64,000 nt of DNA from [Bacillus] enclensis (GCF_001456935.1 NZ_KQ758486.1:62001-126000), one strand, 5' to 3'; counted from the first letter of the stretch, positions 16,952 to 27,140 are shown. Program-made: numbers and translations. Notes: a model not told the origin generated them from the sequence alone.

Positions 16952-17182
16952 GTGTCTAAAATCATACTGGGTATCTTTTTGCCGGGATTGCTCGTGATTC
17001 TGTTCGCCAGAGTCACCTACAATCATTACGTCGGACTCATACTTACCGTAGCCCTGATCGCTGCATCCGTATCAAAAGGATATACCGACTCCTGGGGACT
17101 GATCGTCGTCGACGCAGCATCCCTCACCGTCGGATTCTGGTACAGCAATCGAATGATGAACAAAGCGAAACAAAAAACCTGA
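16952..17182 (+). CDS. csbA: CsbA family small membrane protein
   Basis: A 76-residue protein with about three hydrophobic helices, GTG start with GAGGAGAG upstream. Length, composition and position directly upstream of uvrB match B. subtilis CsbA, a sigma-B-controlled protein of unknown function. A clear sigma-B promoter was not found here; GGTTAT at about 16920 is only a weak -10 match. The stop codon lies inside the following terminator stem. Confidence 0.85.
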   Translation: MSKIILGIFLPGLLVILFARVTYNHYVGLILTVALIAASVSKGYTDSWGLIVVDAASLTVGFWYSNRMMNKAKQKT

Positions 17183-17219
17183 GCACTGTGGACAAACCGG
17201 TGCCCGGGTTTTTCTTTTT
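17173..17219 (+). terminator. Intrinsic terminator of csbA
   Basis: AAAAACCTGAGCAC (17173-17186) pairs with GTGCCCGGGTTTTT (17200-17213), with one G-T and one A-C position, followed by a T-rich run. The 5' arm overlaps the csbA stop codon. Confidence 0.7.
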
Positions 17220-17227
17220 GAGGGGAT

Positions 17228-17377
17228 TGTGGATAACTGTTAGAGAATTGTGAATAAACAAGTTTGTTTTAAAGTTATTCACACTGTGAATCCGGATTCA
17301 TACACATTATTCACAGGTTACAGTCAGATTTGTGGATAAATATTGTTTTTTCCACAAATAACGAGTAGTTATACACA
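17228..17377. promoter_or_regulatory. DnaA-box cluster between csbA and uvrB
   Basis: Six 9-mers fitting TTATNCACA lie within 150 bp: 17228-17236 (-, TTATCCACA), 17249-17257 (-, TTATTCACA), 17275-17283 (+, TTATTCACA), 17307-17315 (+, TTATTCACA), 17331-17339 (-, TTATCCACA) and 17369-17377 (+, TTATACACA). One-mismatch sites are at 17298, 17348 and 17381. Two more full matches follow at 17758-17766 (+, TTATCCACA) and 17898-17906 (-, TTATTCACA), the latter just before uvrB. The stretch is AT-rich and has no gene. Confidence 0.8.
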
Positions 17378-17499
17378 TAGTTATTAACAAGTTGTGTGTA
17401 TTGTTTGGGCTCGTCATCGATCGCAGTCGTTCTATTAAAGCAGCTAGTGCAGAGGTGTGGAATTTTTGGGATTTATTTCTATTTGACGGAATTATCTTG

Positions 17500-17604
17500 G
17501 AAATTAAAAGATTATCGGGCTGAATTCGAAGAATAATGGTTAATATTGAAAGATTAAGGGTCAAAATTAAAAGATTCCAGCCTGAAATTCGAAGATTCCG
17601 GCTT
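17500..17604. repeat. Degenerate 20-22-bp tandem array
   Basis: Five consecutive units start at 17500, 17522, 17543, 17564 and 17584. Each has the core AAATTNRAAGATT or a close variant, followed by a variable C/G-rich tail. The array is noncoding; the open frame crossing it on the minus strand reads the repeat as GIFEFQAGIF-like peptide. The rest of 17378-17953 holds only two isolated DnaA boxes. Confidence 0.65.
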
Positions 17605-17953
17605 CAACGGCCCATTCCTCATATGCTTGTCGCCTCAGAACAATCCCCCTCCGTGAATTAATTGGGACAGCCCCATATAAATTGATCGCCATCCCCTCCC
17701 GCCGCCCTGGAAACTGATCCGAAGGCGTAAAAAAATCAATTAATTCATACTCCATAGTTATCCACATATCCCCTACACCGCTCTTTCCCTTTCCAAGAAC
17801 CTCCTGACTAAATAAACGAACTTTTGTTCGCTTTTTGTTGGTTATTTCTGTACGATATGTGGTAGAATGTGTATAGATGAATGGACTGTGTTTATTATGT
17901 GAATAAATAGGTAAATAACAAGGTACGGATTCTTTTGTACAGGAGGTTTCACG

Positions 17954-19936
17954 GTGAAGGAACAATTTCAGTTAAAGTCCAAATACAAGCCGGAGGGCGA
18001 TCAGCCGAAGGCGATTGACAGATTGGTTCAGGGAGTTAATGAAGGGAAACGTCATCAGACGCTCCTCGGGGCGACAGGTACCGGTAAGACCTTTACCGTT
18101 TCCAACGTGATTCAAAAAGTGGAGAAACCGACATTGATTATTGCCCACAATAAAACACTTGCCGGTCAGCTATACAGTGAATTCAAGGATTTTTTCCCTG
18201 ATAATGCTGTCGAGTATTTCGTCAGCTATTACGATTATTATCAACCTGAGGCGTATGTTCCCCAGACCGATACATTTATAGAAAAAGACGCAAGCATCAA
18301 TGATGAAATCGATAAGCTCCGCCACTCGGCTACATCCTCTTTATTCGAGCGGAGGGACGTCATCATCATCGCTTCCGTCTCCTGCATATACGGGTTGGGT
18401 AACCCGGAAGAATACCGCGAGCTTGTCTTATCCCTCCGTACAGGGATGGAAATCGAGCGGAATCAGCTTCTCCGCAAGCTTGTGGATATCCAATACGAAC
18501 GAAACGACATCGATTTTCAGCGCGGGACCTTCCGCGTACGCGGTGATGTTGTGGAAATCTTCCCCGCTTCTCGTGATGAACACTGCATGCGCGTGGAGTT
18601 TTTCGGAGATGAGATCGACCGCATCCGCGAAGTCGATGCCCTGACAGGCGAAATTATGGGAGACCGTGATCACGTCGCCATCTTCCCGGCATCCCACTTC
18701 GTAACACGTGAAGAAAAGATGCAGGTGGCGATCAAAAATATCGAAAAAGAACTGGAAGAACAGCTGGCGATCATGAAAGAAGACGGCAAGCTTCTCGAAG
18801 CCCAGCGTCTCGAACAGCGGACCCGCTATGACCTTGAAATGATGAGGGAAATGGGCTTCTGTTCAGGAATCGAAAACTATTCCCGTCACCTTACATTGAG
18901 GCCGCCGGGTTCCACACCATATACGCTCCTTGATTATTTTCCGGATGATTTCATGATCGTCGTGGATGAGTCACACGTGACTCTGCCTCAGATCAGGGGG
19001 ATGTTCAACGGGGACCAGGCACGGAAAAAAGTGCTTGTCGACCACGGCTTCCGTCTGCCTTCAGCGATGGATAACAGACCGCTCAGGTTCGAGGAATTCG
19101 AAGAAAAGGTCCAGCAGCTTCTCTATGTTTCCGCAACGCCGGGCCCTTATGAACTTGAACACAGCCCTGAAATGATCGAGCAGATCATCCGTCCGACAGG
19201 TCTGCTTGACCCCGTCATCGAAGTTCGCCCGATCGAAGGGCAGATCGATGACCTTCTCGGTGAAATCAATGAGCGGATCGAGAAAAATGAGCGCGTCCTC
19301 GTGACGACATTGACAAAGAAAATGTCAGAGGATCTTTCCGCTTATTTAAAAGAAATCGGCATCAAAGTGCAATACCTGCACTCGGAAATCAAGACGCTCG
19401 AGCGGATCGAAATCATCCGCGACCTGCGCCTCGGGAAATTCGATGTTCTCGTCGGGATCAACCTGCTTCGTGAAGGACTCGATCTCCCTGAAGTTTCGCT
19501 GGTATCGATCCTTGACGCAGATAAGGAAGGATTCCTTCGCTCTGAACGTTCACTCATCCAGACGATCGGACGCGCCGCGCGTAACTCAAACGGTAAAGTC
19601 ATCATGTACGCCGATAAGATGACGGATTCGATGCAGAAGGCGATCGATGAAACGAAACGCCGCCGTGAAATCCAGATTGAATACAACGAAAAGCATGGAA
19701 TCACGCCGACGACGATCCAAAAAGAAATCAGGGATGTCATCCGTGCGACCCATGCTGCTGAAGAAGCAGGGGTTTATGAGGGGAAAGAGACAAAAGTATC
19801 AAATATGTCCAAACCGGAGAGACAAAAACTTATTACTAGCTTGGAAGTGGAAATGAAAGAAGCAGCCAAGGCGCTCGACTTTGAACGTGCAGCCCAGCTT
19901 CGCGACACCATTCTTGAGCTTAAGGCGGAAGGATGA
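17954..19936 (+). CDS. uvrB: Excinuclease ABC subunit UvrB
   Basis: A 660-residue damage-verification helicase of nucleotide excision repair. Walker A is GATGTGKT (39-46), the beta-hairpin that probes the strand is [12 protein letters not shown] (about 93-104), DESH gives Walker B, and helicase motifs V-VI ([24 protein letters not shown]) are complete. The C-terminal UVR motif that binds UvrC/UvrA is at 625-660. GTG start with a perfect AGGAGG 7 nt upstream. uvrA follows after 7 nt, so they form an operon. A consensus SOS box was not clearly located in the leader. Confidence 0.98.
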   Translation: MKEQFQLKSKYKPEGDQPKAIDRLVQGVNEGKRHQTLLGATGTGKTFTVSNVIQKVEKPTLIIAHNKTLAGQLYSEFKDFFPDNAVEYFVSYYDYYQPEAYVPQTDTFIEKDASINDEIDKLRHSATSSLFERRDVIIIASVSCIYGLGNPEEYRELVLSLRTGMEIERNQLLRKLVDIQYERNDIDFQRGTFRVRGDVVEIFPASRDEHCMRVEFFGDEIDRIREVDALTGEIMGDRDHVAIFPASHFVTREEKMQVAIKNIEKELEEQLAIMKEDGKLLEAQRLEQRTRYDLEMMREMGFCSGIENYSRHLTLRPPGSTPYTLLDYFPDDFMIVVDESHVTLPQIRGMFNGDQARKKVLVDHGFRLPSAMDNRPLRFEEFEEKVQQLLYVSATPGPYELEHSPEMIEQIIRPTGLLDPVIEVRPIEGQIDDLLGEINERIEKNERVLVTTLTKKMSEDLSAYLKEIGIKVQYLHSEIKTLERIEIIRDLRLGKFDVLVGINLLREGLDLPEVSLVSILDADKEGFLRSERSLIQTIGRAARNSNGKVIMYADKMTDSMQKAIDETKRRREIQIEYNEKHGITPTTIQKEIRDVIRATHAAEEAGVYEGKETKVSNMSKPERQKLITSLEVEMKEAAKALDFERAAQLRDTILELKAEG

Positions 19937-19943
19937 AACAGGA

Positions 19944-22817
19944 ATGGCCAAAGACCAAATTATCGTACAAGGAGCAAGAGCTCATAATTTAAAAAATATA
20001 GATATCAAAATCCCAAGGGATAAGCTGGTCGTCCTGACCGGTTTATCCGGATCCGGGAAGTCCTCCCTTGCATTTGACACGATCTACGCAGAAGGGCAGA
20101 GACGTTATGTCGAGTCACTGTCTGCTTATGCACGTCAATTCCTGGGACAGATGGATAAGCCGGATGTCGATTCCATCGAAGGATTATCCCCGGCGATTTC
20201 GATCGACCAGAAAACGACAAGCAAAAACCCGAGGTCGACGGTTGGAACGGTCACTGAAATCTATGACTATCTGCGACTGTTATTTGCCCGTGTCGGGAAA
20301 CCGATCTGTCCGAATCACGGCATCGAAATTTCTTCCCAGACGATTGAGCAGATGGTCGACCGGATCCTTGAGTATCCCGAACGCACGAAGCTTCAGGTTC
20401 TCGCACCTGTGGTGTCCGGGCGGAAAGGGACCCACGTCAAGACGCTTGAAGACATCAAGAAGCAAGGGTTCGTCCGTGTCCGTGTAAACGGCGAGGTTCA
20501 GGATCTTGGGGAAGAGATCAAACTTGAAAAGAATAAAAAGCATACCATCGAAGTCATCATTGACCGGATCGTCGTGAAAGACGGTGTGGCAGCGCGATTA
20601 TCCGATTCATTGGAAACGGCCCTCCGCCTGGCAGACGGCCAGGTCGTCATCGATGTGATCGGAGAGGAAGAGCTCCTGTTCAGTGAACATCATGCCTGCC
20701 CTTATTGCGGATTCTCGATCACGGAGCTTGAACCGAGAATGTTCTCTTTCAACAGTCCGTTCGGGGCATGCCCCAGCTGTGACGGCCTTGGAACGAAGCT
20801 TGAAGTGGACAAGGACCTCGTCATCCCGAACTGGGACCGCACATTGAACGAGCACGCGATCGCCCCGTGGGAGCCGACCAGTTCACAATACTATCCATCC
20901 CTTTTGAAGGCAGTCTGCGATCACTACAGCATCCCGATGGATGTGCCGGTCAAGGATATCCCGAAAGATAAAATGGATAAAATCCTGAAGGGGTCGGGCA
21001 GGGATGAAATCTACTTCCGCTATGAAAACGACTTCGGCCAGGTGCGCGAGAATTATCTCCGCTTTGAAGGAGTCATGAAAAATATCGAGCGGCGCTACCG
21101 TGAAACAAGCTCGGACTATATCCGGGAGCAGATGGAGAAATACATGGCGCAGCAGGACTGCCCGACTTGTAACGGCCACCGCCTGAAGGAAGAAAGCCTG
21201 GCGGTGAAGGTGGACGCTCTCCATATCGGGGAAGTCACTGCATTCTCGATCGAGGAAGCGGACAACTTCTTTGCACAGCTTGAACTTTCCGAAAAAGACA
21301 TGAAAATCGCAAGGCTGATCCTGAGGGAAATCCGTGAGCGGCTCGGCTTCCTAGTGAATGTAGGGCTTGATTATCTGACATTAAGCCGTGCCGCAGGAAC
21401 CCTTTCCGGAGGGGAAGCACAGCGGATCCGTCTCGCGACCCAGATTGGATCGCGCCTGACGGGAGTCCTGTATATCCTGGATGAGCCATCCATCGGACTT
21501 CATCAGCGGGACAACGACCGCTTGATCGATACACTCAAGAATATGCGTGATATCGGCAACACGCTGATTGTCGTCGAGCATGATGAGGATACGATGCTTG
21601 CAGCCGATTATCTGATCGATATCGGTCCCGGGGCAGGGGTGCACGGAGGGGAAGTCATCTCTGCAGGGACCCCTGATGAAGTCATGAGTGACAAGAATTC
21701 ATTGACCGGACAATATTTATCCGGGAAGAAATTCATCCCGCTGCCTCAGGAGAGACGAAAGCCGGACGGCAGATATATCGAAATTGTCGGGGCAAAAGAG
21801 AACAACCTGAACAATGTGAAAGCGAAGTTTCCGCTCGGCGTCTTCACCGCGGTAACCGGGGTTTCCGGTTCCGGTAAAAGTACTCTGATCAATGAGATCC
21901 TTCACAAATCCCTGGCGCAAAAACTTCATAATGCCAAAACCAAACCTGGTGAGCACAAAGAAGTGAAAGGGATCGACCATCTCGAAAAAGTCATCGATAT
22001 CGATCAGTCACCGATCGGACGTACCCCAAGATCGAATCCGGCAACCTACACAGGGGTATTCGATGATATCCGTGATGTCTTTGCAACCACCAATGAAGCA
22101 AAGGTGCGCGGGTATAAAAAAGGCCGCTTCAGCTTCAACGTAAAAGGCGGAAGATGCGAAGCCTGTCGCGGTGACGGAATCATCAAAATCGAAATGCACT
22201 TCCTGCCGGACGTGTATGTTCCATGTGAAGTATGTCATGGAAAACGATACAACCGTGAAACGCTTGAAGTGAAATACAAGGATAAGAATATTGCGGATGT
22301 TCTTCAAATGACAGTGGAAGATGCGGTGAAGTTCTTCGAAAACATCCCGAAAATCAAACGGAAGCTTCAAACGATCTTTGATGTCGGGTTAGGCTATATC
22401 ACACTCGGCCAGCCTGCGACGACCCTTTCAGGAGGAGAAGCGCAGCGTGTAAAACTGGCATCCGAGCTGCACCGCCGTTCAACCGGCCGTTCGCTTTACA
22501 TCCTGGACGAACCGACAACGGGTCTCCATGTCGATGACATTTCACGTCTGCTCACCGTCCTTCAGCGCCTTGTTGATAACGGCGATACCGTGCTCGTCAT
22601 CGAGCACAACCTCGACGTCATCAAGGCGGCCGACTACATCGTCGACCTCGGACCTGAAGGCGGTGACAAAGGCGGAACCATCATCGCCAGCGGAACCCCA
22701 GAAAAAGTGGCGGAAGCCAAAGGATCCTACACAGGCAAATACCTGAAACCGATCCTCGACCGCGACCGCGAACGCATGAAAAAGAAAATCCGCGAAAAAG
22801 AAGAAGTAACAAGTTAG
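19944..22817 (+). CDS. uvrA: Excinuclease ABC subunit UvrA
   Basis: About 957 residues, tandem ABC-type ATPase that recognises DNA lesions and loads UvrB. Walker A of domain I is GLSGSGKS (33-40), with CxxC zinc pairs at CPYCG and CPSC. The signatures LSGGEAQRI and LSGGEAQRV are present, with a second Walker [10 protein letters not shown] and a second zinc module CEAC...CEVC. The start at 19944 ([15 protein letters not shown]) is the conserved family start; the longer frame reaches back into uvrB. Followed by a strong terminator. Confidence 0.98.
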   Translation: MAKDQIIVQGARAHNLKNIDIKIPRDKLVVLTGLSGSGKSSLAFDTIYAEGQRRYVESLSAYARQFLGQMDKPDVDSIEGLSPAISIDQKTTSKNPRSTVGTVTEIYDYLRLLFARVGKPICPNHGIEISSQTIEQMVDRILEYPERTKLQVLAPVVSGRKGTHVKTLEDIKKQGFVRVRVNGEVQDLGEEIKLEKNKKHTIEVIIDRIVVKDGVAARLSDSLETALRLADGQVVIDVIGEEELLFSEHHACPYCGFSITELEPRMFSFNSPFGACPSCDGLGTKLEVDKDLVIPNWDRTLNEHAIAPWEPTSSQYYPSLLKAVCDHYSIPMDVPVKDIPKDKMDKILKGSGRDEIYFRYENDFGQVRENYLRFEGVMKNIERRYRETSSDYIREQMEKYMAQQDCPTCNGHRLKEESLAVKVDALHIGEVTAFSIEEADNFFAQLELSEKDMKIARLILREIRERLGFLVNVGLDYLTLSRAAGTLSGGEAQRIRLATQIGSRLTGVLYILDEPSIGLHQRDNDRLIDTLKNMRDIGNTLIVVEHDEDTMLAADYLIDIGPGAGVHGGEVISAGTPDEVMSDKNSLTGQYLSGKKFIPLPQERRKPDGRYIEIVGAKENNLNNVKAKFPLGVFTAVTGVSGSGKSTLINEILHKSLAQKLHNAKTKPGEHKEVKGIDHLEKVIDIDQSPIGRTPRSNPATYTGVFDDIRDVFATTNEAKVRGYKKGRFSFNVKGGRCEACRGDGIIKIEMHFLPDVYVPCEVCHGKRYNRETLEVKYKDKNIADVLQMTVEDAVKFFENIPKIKRKLQTIFDVGLGYITLGQPATTLSGGEAQRVKLASELHRRSTGRSLYILDEPTTGLHVDDISRLLTVLQRLVDNGDTVLVIEHNLDVIKAADYIVDLGPEGGDKGGTIIASGTPEKVAEAKGSYTGKYLKPILDRDRERMKKKIREKEEVTS

Positions 22818-22824
22818 ATTGATG

Positions 22825-22861
22825 AAAGAGAGTTAGGAGAAATCCTGCTCTCTTTTTTTTG
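22825..22861 (+). terminator. Intrinsic terminator of uvrBA
   Basis: AAAGAGAG and CTCTCTTT arms (22825-22832 / 22848-22855) with an inner AGGA/TCCT pair and a run of eight T. Confidence 0.9.
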
Positions 22862-22902
22862 CTGTTGGTTATGAAGAATTTTCTCTTGAATTAGTACACT
22901 GA

Positions 22903-23057
22903 GTGGATTGGAGCGGAAGGCATTTGACTCCGACGGGATTTAGAGGAAATGTCGAGACCCCGCAGGCAAAGCCGAGGAGGCTCGCCTTCCTCCCCGCGGA
23001 AAGCAAATGCCTGGAGAGCAAAGGAACGGTCAAAGTTTACACGGAAATCAACTGCGG
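22903..23057 (+). repeat. Dispersed repeat family A, copy 2 (diverged)
   Basis: Begins GTGGATTGGAGCGGAAG, keeps GAGACCCCGCAGGCAAAGCC, GAGGAGGCTCGCC and CCCCGCGGAAAGCAAATGCC, and ends CACGGAAATCAACTGCGG. It carries about 25 extra bases before the 3' end and has changed its outer arms to GGCATTTG / CAAATGCC, which keeps them complementary. Confidence 0.75.
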
Positions 23058-23088
23058 TGATTAAAATCAAAATTCTTCAAAAACAGGA

Positions 23089-23117
23089 TTGACAAACCAA
23101 TTAGAATCCTTTACCAT
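23089..23117 (+). promoter_or_regulatory. Sigma-A promoter of the met operon
   Basis: TTGACA (23089-23094), 17-nt spacer, TACCAT (23112-23117). It lies about 50 nt upstream of the SAM aptamer. Confidence 0.65.
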
Positions 23118-23164
23118 TACCCTAATGCTTAAACGCATCATAACTTTAACTTAATAAAGCGATA

Positions 23165-23274
23165 TCTTCTTATCCAGAGAGGTGGAGGGACTGGCCCTGC
23201 GAAACCTCGGCAACGGGTTCTTATGAATACCGTGCCAATTCCATCAAGTCATATGACTTGAGAGATGAGAAGAG
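23165..23274 (+). promoter_or_regulatory. SAM-I (S-box) riboswitch
   Basis: Canonical S-box sequence: CTTATCCAGAGAGGTGGAGG, GACTGGCCC, GAAACCTCGGCAACGGG, and a closing P1 helix formed by TCTTCTTATC and GATGAGAAGA. S-adenosylmethionine binding stabilises the aptamer and frees the downstream terminator. The GAGAAGAG strand can instead pair with CTCTTCTT of the terminator stem as antiterminator. Confidence 0.96.
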
Positions 23275-23292
23275 CGGGACATATACATATTT

Positions 23293-23330
23293 GTGCCTCT
23301 CTTCTTATGAAGGGGGGCACTTTTTATTTT
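23293..23330 (+). terminator. S-box terminator
   Basis: GTGCCTCTCTTC (23293-23304) pairs with GAAGGGGGGCAC (23309-23320) around TTAT, followed by TTTTTATTTTT. It sits between the aptamer and metN. Confidence 0.92.
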
Positions 23331-23392
23331 TCATCCATGTCCTTCAAATACCGGCATCAAGAAGAATACACAGTGAAAGGAGCAAGTCCTGT

Positions 23393-24418
23393 ATGATCAG
23401 AGTTCAGAATGTTACGAAAGTATTCGAGACAAAAGACGGTCCGTTCACCGCATTGAAGGATGTTTCTTTTGAAGTGAAGAAGGGAGAAATATACGGCGTG
23501 ATCGGGTTCAGCGGAGCGGGAAAAAGCACGCTTGTCCGCTGTCTCAATTTTTTAGAGAAACCATCATCGGGTGATATTTTCATAGAGGGGCGCAGTCTGA
23601 AAGATCAGTCGGCAATCGATCTGAGGAAAGAGCGGCACCGCATAGGGATGATTTTTCAGCACTTCAATCTGTTCCAATCCCGGACGGTGGCAGGGAATAT
23701 CGCTTATCCTCTGAAACTGGCAAAATGGCCGAAAGAAAAAATCAACGAGAGGGTAGATGAATTGCTCGCGTTTGTCGGACTTGAAGATAAAGCGAAGCAT
23801 TATCCGGATGAACTGTCGGGAGGGCAGAAGCAAAGGGTGGGTATCGCAAGGGCCCTTGCGACATCCCCTTCGATCCTGCTCTGTGACGAAGCAACATCGG
23901 CACTTGATCCACAGACGACGGAGTCTATCCTGAACTTATTAAAGAGAATCAACGCGGAGTATGGCATTACGATTGTGATGATCACCCATGAAATGCAGGT
24001 CATCCGGGAAATCTGCGACAAAGTCGCCGTCATGGAAAATGGGAAAATCGTTGAAGAGGGCAGTGTCTTCGATATCTTTTCCAACCCGCAGACCTCTACA
24101 ACGAAAAACTTCGTGAAGAGCGTCATGAATGATCAGCTGCCGGCATCGGTTCTCAACAAATTGAATGACAGCAAAGAAGGGCGCGTCTGCCGCCTGATTT
24201 TCAAAGGAGATTCGACCGGCACGCCGATCCTGTCCGAAACGGCAAAGAAATTCAATGCCCACATCAATGTATTATTCGGCCAGATCACGGAACTCCAGGG
24301 AAAGCCGTTCGGGAATCTCATCGTACAGATCATCGGCAGCAAGAAAGAAACGGAAGAAATCCTGGATTATTGGAAGAACAGATTATTCGTAAGCGAGGTG
24401 GAGAAGCGTGCAAGTTAA
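23393..24418 (+). CDS. metN: Methionine ABC transporter ATP-binding protein
   Basis: A 341-residue ATPase of the methionine importer. Walker A is GFSGAGKST (38-46), signature LSGGQKQRVGIARAL, Walker B LLCDEATSALD, H-loop MITHE. The C-terminal ~95 residues form the NIL domain that binds methionine for trans-inhibition. The start at 23393 is supported by AAGGAG and by family alignment; the open frame continues upstream into the riboswitch but that part is not coding. metP overlaps by 11 nt. Controlled by the SAM riboswitch. Confidence 0.96.
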   Translation: MIRVQNVTKVFETKDGPFTALKDVSFEVKKGEIYGVIGFSGAGKSTLVRCLNFLEKPSSGDIFIEGRSLKDQSAIDLRKERHRIGMIFQHFNLFQSRTVAGNIAYPLKLAKWPKEKINERVDELLAFVGLEDKAKHYPDELSGGQKQRVGIARALATSPSILLCDEATSALDPQTTESILNLLKRINAEYGITIVMITHEMQVIREICDKVAVMENGKIVEEGSVFDIFSNPQTSTTKNFVKSVMNDQLPASVLNKLNDSKEGRVCRLIFKGDSTGTPILSETAKKFNAHINVLFGQITELQGKPFGNLIVQIIGSKKETEEILDYWKNRLFVSEVEKRAS

Positions 24419-25070
24419 CTGGGAATTATTCTGGCCGAGAATCATAGAAGCTACATGGGATACCGTGGCGATGGTGTCATTCTCCCTCCTGTTTGCAACG
24501 TTGATCGGGCTTCCGCTCGGCATCATCGTTGTAGTGACGAGGAAAGGGCACTTACTTGAAAATAAAGCCGTCTTTTCCGTATTGAGCAGCATCATCAATG
24601 TGTTCCGTTCAATCCCGTTCATCATCTTGATGGTAGCGATCATCCCTTTTACAAGATTGGTAGTGGGGACATCGATCGGGACAGCGGCAGCAGTGGTACC
24701 GCTTGTCGTATTTGCCGCTCCTTATATTGCGAGATTGGTAGAGAGCTCACTCCTTGAAGTGGAACCGGGGGTCATCGAAGCGGCTGAGTCCATGGGAGCG
24801 GGACCGTGGCAGATCATCTTCGGGATCCTTATCCCGGAAGCACTGAGTACGCTGGTCCTGAATATCACGATTGCCACCATCGGCCTTGTCGGGGCTTCGG
24901 CCATGGCCGGGGCAGTTGGAGGCGGAGGCCTCGGGGATCTCGCCATTGCGTACGGATATCAGCGATTTGAAACGTCCGTCATGATCGTAACCGTCATTAT
25001 TTTAGTGGTGATGGTGCAGGGACTGCAGACAGCAGGAAACACATTATCAAAAATCATCAGGAGACGATAG
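24408..25070 (+). CDS. metP: Methionine ABC transporter permease
   Basis: A 220-residue MetI/MetP-type permease with five membrane segments and the EAA loop EAAESMGAGPWQIIFGILIPEAL contacting MetN. GTG start inside the end of metN, with GAGGTGGAG upstream. Second gene of metNPQ. (Called metI in enterobacteria.). Confidence 0.95.
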   Translation: MQVNWELFWPRIIEATWDTVAMVSFSLLFATLIGLPLGIIVVVTRKGHLLENKAVFSVLSSIINVFRSIPFIILMVAIIPFTRLVVGTSIGTAAAVVPLVVFAAPYIARLVESSLLEVEPGVIEAAESMGAGPWQIIFGILIPEALSTLVLNITIATIGLVGASAMAGAVGGGGLGDLAIAYGYQRFETSVMIVTVIILVVMVQGLQTAGNTLSKIIRRR

Positions 25071-25081
25071 GAGAGAAAAAT

Positions 25082-25918
25082 ATGAAAAAATCAATTAGTC
25101 TGGCAAGTATAGCTATTTTATTATTCACCCTTATTTTGAGCGGCTGCTCGGGAGACAGTGCATCCGGTTCAGGGGAAAAAGAAACCGTTAAAGTCGGAGT
25201 GAATGGATCGGGCGTGCCGATCTGGGAGTATATGAAAGAGAAAGCAGCGAAGGAAGGCATTGAAATCGAGATTGTGGAGTTCGCGGATTACGTGAGACCG
25301 AACCAGGCGCTTGCCGATGGGGATATCGACCTCAATGCTTTCCAGACGATTTCGTATTTTGATTCTTTCGTTGAAGAACATAACCTGGACCTTGTGCCGA
25401 TCGGCTCGACGATCATTGCGCCGATGGGAATTTACTCAGAGAAATATAAATCGGTGGATGATCTGCCGAATGGAAGCAAGGTTGCCCTGCCTCAGGAAGC
25501 AACCAACATGGGGCGCGCACTCCTTCTTTTACAGGAAGCAGGTTTGATCCAACTGAAAGAAGGATTTGATCAGTCACAAGGTCTTGATGCAATCAAAGAA
25601 AATCCGAAGAATCTTGAGTTCACACCTGTCGTCGCAGCGCAGACTCCAAGGGTGCTGCCGGATGTAGCGGCATCCATCATCAATAATGGTGTGGCTGTCG
25701 AAGCGGGCCTCATACCTGTTGATGACAGCATCTACATCGAAGGGGCGGAATCCAAGCCTTATATCAATATCATCGCTGCACAGGAAAAAGATAAAGACAA
25801 TAAGACCTATAAAAAAATCGTCGAGCTGTATCAGGAAGATGACGTAGCGGAACATATCAAGAAAACATATAAAGATTCCCTGATCCCGACATTCGTGCCG
25901 GTCAGTGAATTACATTAG
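25082..25918 (+). CDS. metQ: Methionine-binding lipoprotein
   Basis: A 278-residue NlpA/MetQ-family substrate-binding lipoprotein. Signal peptide with lipobox LILSG-C22, then KVGVNGSGVPIWEY, the FADYVRPNQALADGDIDLNAFQ segment characteristic of the family, and a C-terminal lobe. It delivers D- and L-methionine to MetNP at the outer face of the membrane. RBS AGGAGAG. The next gene starts 12 nt downstream and belongs to the same unit. Confidence 0.96.
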   Translation: MKKSISLASIAILLFTLILSGCSGDSASGSGEKETVKVGVNGSGVPIWEYMKEKAAKEGIEIEIVEFADYVRPNQALADGDIDLNAFQTISYFDSFVEEHNLDLVPIGSTIIAPMGIYSEKYKSVDDLPNGSKVALPQEATNMGRALLLLQEAGLIQLKEGFDQSQGLDAIKENPKNLEFTPVVAAQTPRVLPDVAASIINNGVAVEAGLIPVDDSIYIEGAESKPYINIIAAQEKDKDNKTYKKIVELYQEDDVAEHIKKTYKDSLIPTFVPVSELH

Positions 25919-25930
25919 GAGGGAGAAGAG

Positions 25931-27133
25931 ATGAGTCAACCAGCAGCAGTTGCCGATCGTAAAAACAACATCGTCTCGGCCGTGGATCAATTGGCTGTGA
26001 AACTCGTGTCGACCAGCCACCAGATCCACGACCAACCTGAAATCGGAAACGAAGAATTCTTCGCTTCAGAGACCTTGACCACCCTCCTTGCAGCCCACGG
26101 GTTCTCTATCGAAAGGGGAGTGGCGGGTCATGAGACTTCCTTTGTGGCACGTAAACATTCAGGGAAAGAAGGGCCGGTCATCGGCTACCTGGCTGAATAC
26201 GATGCCCTGCCCGGCCTGGGTCACGCCTGCGGCCACAATATCATCGGGACGGCAAGCTGCGGGGCGGCCATCGCCCTGTCGTCCGTACTCGATGAAACAG
26301 GAGGGGAAGTGGTGGTGTTCGGGACTCCTGCAGAGGAAGGCGGCCCGAATGGAAGTGCGAAGGGCAGTTTTGTAAAAGCAGGCCTGTTCGAAGGAGTGGA
26401 TGCGTGCATGATGGTCCATCCGTTCAACCGGACGACACCTACAGGCAAAACGCTCGCAGTCGATCCACTTGATTTCGAATTCAAAGGAAGGTCTGCCCAT
26501 GCAGCAGCCTCCCCCGAAGACGGCATCAATGCACTTGACGGTGTGATTCAGCTGTTCAACGGCATCAACGCCCTCCGTCAGCACGTGACGGATGATGTGC
26601 GGATCCACGGCATCATCACCCACGGCGGCGACGCTCCGAACATCGTCCCGGACTATGCAAAGGCCCGCTTCTATATACGCGCCGCAACCAGAGAAGCGTG
26701 CAATGAAGTCACGAAGAAAGTGAAAGCGATCGCTGAGGGATCGGCACTTGCCACCGGGACGGAATTGAATGTAATCAAAATCCAGAACGAAGTCGACCAC
26801 TTCCAGCTCAACAGCCGTTTCGATCAAGTATTCCAACAGTCCATCGAGTCACTCGGCGAATACTTTGACGATACGGAACGAAAAGGCCTCGGCTCCTCCG
26901 ATGCCGGCAACGTCAGCCGGGTGGTCCCGACCATCCACCCCTACATCAAAATCGGCCCCGAATCCCTCGTCGTCCATACGAACGAATTCAGGGAAGCGGC
27001 CAAGTCCACCGAGGGGGACCGTGCACTTGTGATCGGAGCAAAGGCATTGGCGCTGACGGGGTATGAACTGTTGACGGACGCCCGGCTATTAACGAATATT
27101 TGGGATGAATTTAAGTTGCAGCAGAATAAATAA
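25931..27133 (+). CDS. M20-family amidohydrolase in the met operon
   Basis: A 400-residue cytoplasmic M20 peptidase/amidohydrolase (AbgB/ACY1L2-like group). Metal and catalytic residues are D91 (EYDALPGLGH), H98-A-C100-G-H102, the acidic pair E135-E136 (PAEEGG) and the distal H in HTNEF. The lid/dimer domain GRSAHAAASPEDGINALDGV is intact. The family removes N-acyl groups or splits dipeptides. Its place after metQ, inside the SAM-riboswitch unit, suggests release of methionine or another sulfur amino acid from an acylated or peptide form. That is an inference; the substrate is unknown. RBS GGAGGGAG. Confidence 0.88.
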   Translation: MSQPAAVADRKNNIVSAVDQLAVKLVSTSHQIHDQPEIGNEEFFASETLTTLLAAHGFSIERGVAGHETSFVARKHSGKEGPVIGYLAEYDALPGLGHACGHNIIGTASCGAAIALSSVLDETGGEVVVFGTPAEEGGPNGSAKGSFVKAGLFEGVDACMMVHPFNRTTPTGKTLAVDPLDFEFKGRSAHAAASPEDGINALDGVIQLFNGINALRQHVTDDVRIHGIITHGGDAPNIVPDYAKARFYIRAATREACNEVTKKVKAIAEGSALATGTELNVIKIQNEVDHFQLNSRFDQVFQQSIESLGEYFDDTERKGLGSSDAGNVSRVVPTIHPYIKIGPESLVVHTNEFREAAKSTEGDRALVIGAKALALTGYELLTDARLLTNIWDEFKLQQNK

Positions 27134-27140
27134 GGTAAAG

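Noticed and set aside
17228-17906. Reading the DnaA-box cluster as the chromosome origin
   Set aside because: No dnaA, dnaN, rpmH or gyr genes are near, and the gene order is that of the csbA-uvrB region.
17567-17965. 132-residue minus-strand open frame upstream of uvrB
   Set aside because: It reads through the tandem array, DnaA boxes and the uvrB RBS, ends in repeat-encoded peptide and has no credible ribosome binding site.
19881-19943. Upstream start of uvrA at 19881
   Set aside because: It lies inside uvrB; the conserved UvrA N-terminus starts at 19944.
22903-23057. Insertion sequence between uvrA and metN
   Set aside because: No transposase frame; the sequence is a diverged copy of repeat family A.
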